NCBI RefSeq assembly: GCF_032854445.1
Contig: NC_088295.1
Location: forward strand, 44,071,385 to 44,131,384
Reading direction: 5' to 3'
DNA: 60,000 bases
Origin: Liolophura sinensis
Taxonomy: Eukaryota > Mollusca > Polyplacophora > Chitonida > Chitonidae
Every line of letters starts with the position of its first letter. The stretch's first letter is position 1. The position numbers were made by a program, and so were the translations under genes. This document shows, piece after piece, positions 35,501-47,500 of this stretch. The notes under the pieces were generated by a model, which was not told the DNA's origin, ran no database searches, and saw nothing but the letters and a program-made list of their open reading frames with translations.

Positions 35501-38500
35501 TGAAAAAGAGGAAACTATCTCACATGCACTGTACTGCATTTTGTCATCTTAGCACTTTTCCACTAAATCAAGAACATTTTTGTGAAAAATTTATTGGATA
35601 AAAAGAAGAATTCATTCAAAAAAGATTACTGTTAACATATCAAGAGTAGATAATTTACTTTTAACAATCTAGTAGAAGGACTAGAGGAGAAATACAGTAT
35701 TATTATTATACCTTTTCAACCAGTGAGTGCAAAATTCTGCAAAATATGTCTGCCTGCCAATGCTGACAATGTTCCAATTATACTATTTCATTCAGTAAAT
35801 TGAATTGATGATTTTTTTTACAAGCAAAAACTGTTTGGGGAATAAGCATAACTAGAAATAATATATGTTAGAGAATATAAACAAAAGACTGCTTTTCCGC
35901 CCAGTACCACTGATGGGTCCTGTGCTAGGGTGAGGCATGTGCTGGGACTCCCGGGACACCAACCTCTACCCTAAGGCACAAGACTTACTGTTGTCTGGCT
36001 TTGGCATATACTAATGATGGCAATAGCCTTTCAAGGGTGAGATGGGCGCCTACTAACCACGACGGCCGATTGGACGGATGGTGCATCACGTGAAGCTGAC
36101 GGAATCCCGATCCACTCTCCAGGGAAAATCGCTGACACCTGTTGTGAAAAATTAACGCTGCTTGCATAATTTGAAAATTTTAACACCTCATCCACAGAAC
36201 ACAGATTATTAAATCATTTCCAATACTATACATTTTCATTTTCTACTCCTCTCTTTTTATTCGAAAAACATGAAACATGCTAATAAATTAATAAAATAGA
36301 AGGAGACACATAGCATAAGTAGAAAAAAAAAACAAAAAACAAAATTGCTCATGTACTATAGCCAATATAGACAGAGAAGAGAGAAGTCCTACCAGTTGGG
36401 ACAGCCCTCAGCACCATGGACTGAACTCCCCACTCTCATTGTACACCTGTCAACACAGACGATAAGAATCAAGTTTCAGGAACGCTCGCCTCATGACGAC
36501 TGATTCTCTCTGTTTGATTCGTGATTTATAGACTGTGATATTTCAGTACCACCCATAAGTGTCTCATCCTTGCAGGTTGGTTTCAGTGATCAGCCTCTCA
36601 TGGCACTAGTTATGATGTTTCTAGTTCATGGTCATATTTCTGTGTGTCTACCCAGTTTCATCTATACGAGTCTGTTGCCCATCACGATTCCAGAACCTCT
36701 TGGGCTATTCACCACAATCAAGCCCTCTTGGTGTAATATTATTTAATGATAAAAAGTATTAGTTCTTCTTGATATTTACATATTTTTTTAAACTTATACT
36801 TTTTTCTTAAATTTTAAAAGAATTTCTTTAGTTGTAATTGCACATGTACATAAACTATTAGTGCAGAAGGCAGTCTACCAGTATATCCCTTTCACATAAC
36901 AGTTTACTTTGATCAGGTTACACAAAGAAGTATGGAGTCTCATGTTGAACAATTACAGCGTTACAGCATGGCGACCCTCACTTGTGAGACCCTTTATTAC
37001 GCTGATCTATTACCCTTTCGGAGCCTTAAAGTAACTCTCAAAGTTATCACTTCCCTTTTTGAAAAACGTTTAGATACCGTTTTCAGTAAACTCCATTTAC
37101 ATTTACACGAAGCACCCATCAAATGGTCAGATTAGGGGAATTGTAGAATGTCAAGAATCGCAGAAGCAAACAGCAATTATCAATTCTATTTCTATCGGCA
37201 GCTATCCATTTGTCACCAATCTGTCTTCCTACATGTTTTTTTTTTTTTGGATCAATTTAAATTTTAAGAACTGTAATGATAAATTTATTTTGCTCCATAC
37301 AATATATTTCACATCTGTTGACACAGGAAATTATTCATACTCTTTTTAAGATAAACTTCAGAAGTCACATCTACCATGCTTTCCAGCGTGACATTTGAGT
37401 CCACCAAAATTTGTCAGGTTATCATTTCAATCCAATGTTAGTATTTGACCCCATGTCTAGAAAAAGCTTTACACCTACACAGCCAGAGAAAGTATAAAGA
37501 GGACAGGGTCTGTGGAAGTAATGAAGATGTTCTTGAGTTTCTAAAATGTTATGATCAGGAGCACAGCAAGTCCAAGATTGTTCTGATGTTTAGGTTTGGC
37601 AAAAGCATCAGGGTGTGCTCCATTTAAAATACATCACCCAGTTGCTGTGGCGGTTTGTCACTACCCATCAAATACTTCTCCACAGCCTGATGTTTGCAGA
37701 CACTTATGTTCCGTTGATTTATGGCAAGCACAATGCTGATCGCTTATTATCCTAGGAGGGGTAGGCCCAAGATTCCTGGGTGATGCTTAAAGCCTATGGC
37801 TGTACCGACAGTCTCGAAATATTCAATAAGATCAGGTAACTGCATCAAGTTTTTAAATGGAGCAAACTCTAACATTGGTTTGGGGCCATTTTAGGCCGAA
37901 CAAAATTTGGCCAAACATAACAGTAGAGTAACCACAGACTAGAGCATAGCACGCATATATAGAGGCAAGCTATCAGTGTCATTAAAGTAAACCAGACATA
38001 CCATCAATAAAGTAGAGGATATTCTATGAAAAAAATTGCAACTGCCAGCTATTCATATTCATTACCTATACTTAGATATGAAAAAATGTATTCATAGCAA
38101 GGATATCTGAAAAAGGAAATGTTTATATAGTCATGATGTACTGTTATTAGCACATCATGCGAAATGCCTACATGGCAATGATGTGTTCTGACACTGATCA
38201 TAACACATGAGCAGTCTAATTGTATTCTTCATTTCGCTCATTTCAAATTCATACAGTTTTATATATGAGAATTATTAACACAAAACCGGAATATCCCTTA
38301 CTTTTGTTAAAAAGTATGGTATAGCATTTAAAGGTACAATTCTCATTTCAGTTTTGGTAACTTTTTCAACATTAACAATGAAATAGCATGAATAGCGTGA
38401 AATAGCATTAATTATGCAAAAGCACAACTGCTGGTATGAAAACTGAAAATTTGTCAACCCCCCCCCCCCCCCCCCCCCTCCCAAGTCTGACAAACTACAG

Positions 38501-41500
38501 TTTTAACACTGTTCATTACAGAACAAATTCCAGCAGGTTTGGCTGGGTCACAGAGCAAGATGTACAAAGCACACAAGTCCTATATTCGCAACAGGTCAGC
38601 GTTGTTAGTTTTAGGCTCTACCACAGCATCCTGTCCAGACAGAGTCAAAGTGTGAACCCAGATAAACAGTTTCTGTGTGGGTATAGGTAAAAGTATGGGT
38701 AAAGATGAAGGAAAGCGAAGGAAAGGATTCATGAAAGGTAACAAACTATTAAAGATAGATCGTAAATGTCTAATGTTTAAAGGAACCCACCACCTTTAGA
38801 GCAAGTATATGTACACATCATCTTAAAGGCCAGATTCAAAATAAAACTTCCAAGATTTTTCTATTACGTTTCCAGAAACACTGAAATATAGCAGCCAAAG
38901 GATGTTCAGCAGTTTAAATGAACTGGTGATGTCACTGTGCTTCAAAATGCTCAAAAAACTCCGCCACAGAATCTTTATCTTTATTTGCATTTTATACACT
39001 GTAAAAAGGCAATTTATTTAAAAATCATCTGTTTTTTTTTTTAGCTACATGTAATAGTACAGAACTGTAATTATAATGACTGCCCCTCCATTATCCTTCC
39101 CCTGACAGTTGTATGACAATGTTCACTGTCTATATCATCACCTAGCTCAATAACTGCCTGGCCGACTGCTGAGAGGTGATCTTTAAAGCCACTTTTATCC
39201 CCTAAGAGGACGGCTTAAAGGGTTATTTGCACTCAAAGCATCTTAGAACATGTCATAAACCAAATGCAGTGTACAAAAAGCATGACACTTCATGAATCTT
39301 GTAATTTGCATATAGATCAAAATTTTAAAACCACTTTTAATCAACCGGATAGACGTCTTCCTTACCGGTTCCGGAAAAAAGGTTGGGATGATTTGCTGGA
39401 ATTAGAAATACCAGATATAACATAGAAAATGGAGTGTTTCATGTTTAAGGGGCTGTATTGTAGATTTTCCAAACCTGATGAGGGTTGTTGGTGCATTTGA
39501 CAGTTTCTGCCATTCTGTTCAGAGTAAATTATTTTTTTTTTCACATTTATCAAACAGCAGTTGGTATATCTGGTTGCTTTCGATGAATTATACGGATCAC
39601 ACAAACTAACCATAGACAACTTGTTCGTCTATCAGTGGATGTAAATTGCCAACAATTGGCAAGTAAGTGGAAAAATTGAGTTGTATGTGATGCACAGAAT
39701 GTAATTTGGGGACAGCTTTTGTAATGGAAGGCAAAAATAAATGTCTGATACTAATCACATGGATGTTGGCAGGTGTGAAACCTTACCTGAAGCAATCAAC
39801 TTCGTCAGCTTTAATGAAAAAGTCCTAAACTTGGCATCATAATGAGGTATCAATATGTACATGAAAGAGATATTGTTCATGAAAGACAAAAAATTGTAAG
39901 GAAAAAAAATCCATTTTGATAAGTTGTATTGTACACTCGAGTCAACTTTGTCAATCATTATGGTGATGAGAAGTGTAGAAATCCGCATTTTCAACAGTGT
40001 TTTAATATTAAGGTTTTACCTTCAGTGTAACATGCTATCAGTTCAACCAGATCTGTATGTTACATACGAACCAGGCATGATATACTTGGTTTACCTGGAC
40101 AGCTGACAACTGTTCAACTTTGTCATCACATGGCTCAGGCTCAGTGAGACAGATGCACGATTTACATGTATGGCCTCATTTACAGATTTAACTGAACAAG
40201 ATTTCAACAAGTATTCCCGCAAATTCAATCTGGTAGGATATACTGGTGACATCTTATTGCAAATTCATTCTGGTATGATATACTGCTAACTTGTGAAATC
40301 CATTCTACCTCAAACTAAACTAATTCTTCAACCTTTTCAAACATTTCAAAATATTCTGAGAAAACTATGGGGTGTGAAGAAATACTTTCAACACCTGTAT
40401 GAAGGCTGCATCTTTAATGACACAAACAGAACAATTTTTGTGTGATTTCCACAATAACTGTATGCATAAATTTCACTGAAAAAGTGATTTTGTTGTTGAA
40501 AAGGTTGAAAATTTACCGTATATTTGTACAATTAAGGGTAGTAACAGTCTCAGTTCAACAGCATCCACTACATATCGTCGCATCCATTACGCTCATCTCA
40601 AAAAGGCGAAAAGATGGGGGGCTAACTAACACTACTACGCCTCAATGCCCCCTTTTTTTCTTAATAAATGCAATCTTAATGGTAAAATTGCCATTGCTGA
40701 AACAATTTTATCCAAAATATCCACAATGCACATGATAAATCATCTACTTTTTCTTAAAAGTTTATATTTGCATACTTTTGGCATGTTGTGAGGAAATCTC
40801 ACTGGCTTAAGATTAAAACTGACAAATCAGAATGTCCATACCAATCATTTACAGACCAGTCAGGCTGAGCCATTCAGCTGAATAGGCTTTTTTTTCCCTG
40901 GAGACCGGTCATGCAGGGTGCTGTGACTTTACGCCATATTTGCATGTGTAACTGGCACACTTTTTACTTACCTCTTCAAGCCTTAGAAAGCATTTTGCCA
41001 GTTACACAGGTACATAAATTAAATGAAAGCTAACCAGAATAAAAGTTCAGTAATTCACATATACCGCCTAGGACCACCGGTGAAAGAACAACAAAATGTA
41101 CACAAAACAGTCAACAAAGGTTGACTTGGCTTTCATAACCATGTGGTTGTGAGAGGCAATGCTTTGGAAAAATAAATCAACACAATATATGGAGCCATCA
41201 AAATAATTCCCACGCAATCCAGTTAATGTAGTATTATGGCATACCCACCCCTGGGAAATCACACAGGGAGTCCAGTGATAACCAGCTGGGTAAGAGAAGA
41301 GCCAAATCTCCCAAATTACTTTGCACAGCTTATACCACTACTGGTATGTAACTTTTTTTTTTTTTTTTGATTTCATCTCATTAGTTATGTGCCTGCCACT
41401 TACATGAATATTACATTACTGAATATAGTAACTGTTTTCTAAGTAAAATGTTTGTATTAAATAGTGCAAACAAATTTCTGTAATCCAACAATGAAGTAAT

Positions 41501-44500
41501 CAGGCTTATTTTTGTCTGCAGTGATGTTGAGAATGTATAGAAAATGACAAAATGGGACATCCTGACTTACAAGAAGGGGTATTCTTTCTCCGTGTAACTG
41601 AAGAGAAGCGGTGAGACGCTGCGTGCAAGCTCATGTTCCTCAAACTGACCAGCTGCCAGAGACGACGAAAAGTCCTGTTTGAAGATAAGGGGTAGACCAC
41701 ACCGATTCACGAGCCAGTATGGAGCAGAGATAGACACCTGAAAAACACAGAAGTCATGGCTAACCAGTAGTAAATAACACACATCAAGCAAATTCAGAGA
41801 TTTTAAATCTCACTCTAAACATGCAGAGCTTATCCATGAATGAGGCTGGGTTTCGACCTCGACCTGAGGACCACAAAAATGAATTTGTTTTGAAACATTT
41901 TATTCAAATCAGACAATGTTTGAAGGAGTTATTAAACTGAGATTGTAGCATTATGGATGGACAGACAAAAAAGTAATAGGAATTTTAATACTGTAATTCA
42001 GCAAACTTTGCGCATGGTTGCAAGGTGTCCATACAAGCATATTCTGAAAGCATTATTCCGTCTTGATTGATAAAATTACATTTTTATGAAACCCAGAAAC
42101 TGCCCAATCCAACCAAAGTAGTTTTGCCTTCAAAATCAAATTAGAAATGTGCATAATTTGTACATAACTAACTCTTTCATACATGAAAAGGTTGAGGAAA
42201 CATGGTTCGAAGTGATATTTTGACCATCTACAGAAACCTGGAATTAAACCTATAAAATATTGATAATATTATCTTTTTAGATGGATTAATGTTTTGCAGC
42301 AATTTGAACCATCAGGCTATCAGGTTCCCAGAAACGAGACAGAAAATAATCCCTAAAACAGAAGCTGAGAAAGTTGAGAACTGGACTGACCAGTGTTAGT
42401 ACATGAATGTATGACGACCAACTATTAATTCAAATCTTCTATCACTTATAAAAGAAATCAACATAACATCTCTCCGCTTACCCTGAGTGATCCCCCTCTA
42501 GGTGCGGCCAGTCTGACTGTGAGTTCCAACAGTCTGTTTTCCAGGTCCTGTAGCCTCAGTTTGACCTTGTACTGGGTGGTCCCCGGGGGGATGTTCAGCT
42601 CTCTACATGTGGGGAAGTTCTCTAACCGGATGCCCAGGTGTTGGTGCTGGCTTGGGTCAGCCTGTGGTCACATGATACATACACTTATTCTATTTTTTCT
42701 TTCAGCACACAGAAAATAAAAAAGTGGCTGTTAAGCCTTACCTGAACAACCGTTTCACCCCAAAAAAACACATGTCAACCAAAGATCATTTTTGTGTCCA
42801 GCATACCTGGACACATGTTTATCTACTAAAGCAATAATCATTCCAAGATTATTTTTTCATTGTTATCTAAGAATGTTTTTCGTAAAACTGAACCTTTGTC
42901 ACAAAAATAAAAAAGGTTGAGCATGATGATCTTTTGAGGTTAAACACAGTTGCTGTTTCTTACTCAATTTTCATAGAAAGCTGTCAGAACCCTACTTAGT
43001 GAATACAATGCCGCACATTAGGATGACTAACATCAACATAGTAACGAGTGAAACATGCATTTGGTACGTGTAATTTCAAAACGCCAACAAGATTCAGAGG
43101 CAGATTTTATTGCATTGTTTGTTTATGACTGACATTACCCTCCAGAATTTCCAATTACATGAAGCTGGAAAAAAATCAAATGTAAAAACACACACTTATG
43201 CCTCACCAACACACGTGCTTCCAGTAGGGCCGCCAGAATGTTCATTGTATGCTGGGGCAACAACAATGACCTTGGTGATAAACTATCAATTGGTGTTTGT
43301 TTGTTTGATTGGAGTTATACACCAACTCAAGAATATTTCACTTATACAGTGGTGGACATCATTATGGTGGGAAGAAACCGAGTGGAGACCTGGGGAAACC
43401 CACAACCATCACGTTGCTGGCAGACCTTCCCACGTACAATCCAACAGGAAGCCATTGTGGACTTTAACTCACAGCAATCCCATTGGTCAAATCCTTTTTG
43501 TGCTATGCCAGCATACCAACAACTAGGCCATGGAGGTCCCCCCCATAACCTTCTGCAAGCAGCCCCTAAACTTACTGTGAGGAGTGCGGCCTCCTTGCCT
43601 GACTTAATACTACCGCTGATGTCTGTGTCCCTCATGTAGTAGTTCAGCTCTATGGGTAGCAGGTTGATGAGGACAATGGTGGGCTGTAGACTGATGGTGT
43701 GACCCGGTAACATGTCTGTCTGCTGACACATCTTTGAGTCCTCCGGGTAGTTCTCCCTCTTCACAGCCACACAGAACCTGCGGTGAAAAGACAGAGATCT
43801 AGTTAAGGGCAGAAGTCCTCCAAGTGAAAACTAACACTGAATATCCAACTGATTGTCTTAAAATAGAGTATCCTACGAAAGTAGGATATTTTGACTCATT
43901 AATGAAAATGGTTGATGTGGAGGAATGCACATTAGCCCGTATTTATTCAATAATCTAATTATTATACACCTAACATCATCAATTCAACCAGAAAGCAAAA
44001 TATAGACGGCGAAAGTGAAAATTGACAAAAAAGTTTAGGATATTAAAACTTGGAGTAATTTTTTACCTTTTTATGAACTGCTAATAGTGGCATGCAATAT
44101 GATCGTTAATAATGGCAACGTGCTGGTTGAAACATATGCAACACGATCATAAAAAGACAGGTAAACATGTAAGACAGGTAAACATGTAAGGTGTATACTA
44201 AAACCGATATACTGAATCATGTATCGCTTTAGGTCATTTGATGGGGTTGCCACACTATCCGACTTTACGATTGTTAGATTGTGCAAATGGTATTCCCGAC
44301 CAACTACTATCACCAATGCCCCACAAACACAGAGACTGTAAGGACTGAGGATAAATTTGTGGATTCTTTTTACACTCACTGAGAAGCCTCAGTGAAGACT
44401 TCTACTTTTCTTCCACCATTATGGTGTGCATGTTGTCAGAATGTACCTCAATGTACCCTTCTTCATATTTTCAGTGCCATTTTAATGCCATTCAATGACA

Positions 44501-47500
44501 TTTTAATTTCTCATTTTTGCCACATAAGATCATTCATATTTAAGATAAATTTAGACAGAGAAATTTCACGTGACCTATAACACCATCTGGAGATATGAGC
44601 TTACCTGTATGGTGTGCTGGAGGCAGGTAACCTGCATATCCTGACGCTGTTGTGTGCCTCTCCTGCTTTGGTGACATGGTTCCAATGAATGGCTCTGTCA
44701 CAAAACTCTACTGACCAATCAGAAGGCTTGATCCAGAGGCGAGATGGCACATGTCTCAGAGGGATGGGGACTTTCCCATTGACAGGAATCTCCAGCATTG
44801 TGAACCCTGCAGATGGCAAGAGCCATAAGAGTTACCTGGATTATCATCCTCACAAAATTATTTATTTATCCGATGAATGCCTAACACCATTTTTGAGTAC
44901 ATTTATCAAAAGTGGACTAGAGGAAAAGCCAGGAAAAAAAACTCATAGCCCTTCACCAAGTACATGTATATGAAAACCTCTAGATTACAGCTCAAATCCC
45001 CCACTTCCTACAATCCTTCACCTCCTACAATCCTCCACCCGATAAATCTTGCCCCTCCTACAATATTCCACTTCCTACATACATTTCATCTTCCACCTCC
45101 CACATGTGTAATCAACCACCTCCTACAATCCTCCACCTCCTATAATCCCCAACCTCTTGCAATCTTCTATCTCCTATAACCCTCCATCTCCTACAATCCT
45201 CCACCTCCTATAATCCCCAACCTCTTGCAATCTTTTATCTCCTATAACCCTCCATTTCCTACAATCCCCCACCTCCTCTTGCAATCTTCTATCTCCTATA
45301 ACCCTCCATCTCCTACAATCCTCCACCTCCTATAATCCCCAACCTCTTGCAATCTTCTATCTCCTATAACCCTCCATCTCATACAATCCTTCAACTCCTA
45401 TAATCCTTTACCTCTTGCAATCTTCTACCTTCTATAATCCTCCATCTCCTACAATCCTTCAACTCCTATAACCCTTTACCTCTTGCAATCTTCTATTTCC
45501 TATAACCCTCCATCTCATACAATCCTTCAACTACTATAATCCTTTACCTCTTGCAATCTTCTATCTCCCATAACCCTCCATCTTCTACAATCCTTCAACT
45601 CCTATAACCCTTTACCTCTTGCAATCTTCTACCTCCTATAACCATCCATCTCCTACAATCCTTCAACTCCTATAATCCCCAACCTCTTGCAATCTTCTAT
45701 CTCCTATAAACCTTCATCTCCTACAATCCTTCAACTCCTATAATCCTTTACCTCTTGCAATCTTCTACCTCCTATGACCCCTCATCTCCTACAATCCTTC
45801 ACCTCCTATAACCCTTTACCTCTTGCAGCCTTCTACTTCCTATAACCATCCATCTCCTACAATCCTTCAACTCCTGTAATCCCCAACCTCTTGCAATCTT
45901 CCACCTCCTATAATCCTCCATCTCTTTCAATCTTCCACCTTCTTCCCTCCTCAACATACTTGTATCTAGCTACACCGGGCAAACTCAATCCGGTTGAATT
46001 TACTGAACTATACATTGAAGCATTCGGAAATACAACCCCTGATATTAAGGGCTCTCCAGCATTTCATTCAATATGCACAAAATGCTTAATTCAATCACTC
46101 TCTAAAGTTGAGAAAACAACAGAGACAGGATCTGATACTAACTGCATGTGTTCTGACATCAAGATCACGTGAGTTAGCAAACCACTATTAACACAACTCC
46201 ATTAGCCCTAGTTACCATTTTCATTTGTGTGGACATTTTCCATCCTGACATTGACTGTAGAAGGAAGCTGGTTCACCAGCATTAGAGCAGATCTCACGGT
46301 CACCACCTTCTTGGCACTTCCTTCCTGTTGGACATCAAACACTATCCGAGCTGGGGGTAGGGCAGAACCCTTGAAAAAATGAATACATATATGCTGTATA
46401 TAAAAAACTATGCAAGCTAGGGGCATGGCAGAACCCTGGAAAAGATTAATACATATATGATTATGCTGCATATCACTCCTGACATACTGAAGCAGCAGTG
46501 AAGTGTTGTTCTTATATGCTCTAGTTAACAGGAGATACTAAGTGTTGGCGTCAGATGTATCATTTTAAGGGCTTTATAAACTTCTGAAAGTACATTTCCA
46601 CATACCACACTTTATGTGAAATACAGTTTCTTCACAACTGGCAATAGCTACGATGGCTGACTAAAAATACATTATTACATTATAATATCAGAAGAATTGC
46701 TGATGGAAGCTTACAAGCCACTGCTTTATTAAATATCACAATCATACGTAATGAGGTCAAAGGATATGAAGTTGTGGGTTAACTCACACAGTATAGTAGG
46801 TCCTGGTGTGCACATAGAGCCTGTTTCTTAGGTAAAACATTTACTCTGTTGAAGGTGATAGGGTATAACCTCAACCTCAGTGATAAACATACAGGGTGTC
46901 CCAGAAGTCATGCACCATCCTGATTTTAATTTTTTCTGTGATTCAGATTTAATACTGATTTTGAATTTTTTGCTCTCTTTCAGAGTTAATTATAGCTAAT
47001 AAACTAACAGTACAAGAAAGAGTTGAATTGGTTTTTATGTTAGGAAGAGATGGGGCAACACATCACTCTTTAGCTCAAGCATTCAACCTTAACCTGGATA
47101 GTGCATGACTTCTGGGACACCCTGTGAAATTTTTAAATAGACAAGTCTACGTTTCTTTTAATTTTCTACCTCAGTGCTACAAGGCTTGGTTAAGTGAAAA
47201 TCTTATACCAGTCTCCTCCTTATATACACCAAACAGATTGAGCTTAAATACAGACCAAACTGATACTAGCCTAATTCCCCACCCTTATCGCATATGAAAG
47301 ACCAATTTTCAGTGCAATTTATACATATATTTAATTAGATTTTGATGACAAAACTACATTGGCCAATTTGAGGGCTTCACAAAAAATATGATTTTATCAG
47401 TCTACACAGAAAAATGATTTAAGAATATGCTTAAATAAACACTTTGCACACATGTGAAAAGGTTGAAGAATTACACTACCTGTTTGATTGCAGGCTTGAT

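Larger units (their letters stand above)
36447..41570 (-). other. VPS13D largest intron (w19 to w20)
   Basis: 5.1 kb. It holds a MITE-like element (40320-40515) and a 21-base C run (38458-38478). No exon is expected, because the protein is continuous across it (Leu codon split TT/G). Confidence 0.8.

Noticed and set aside
38436-38690. Plus-strand open frame with a poly-proline stretch
   Set aside because: The prolines come from the 21-base C run in a VPS13D intron; there is no supporting signal.
43110-43639. Two overlapping plus-strand open frames near VPS13D exon w17
   Set aside because: They run through an antisense SINE and the antisense of exon w17.
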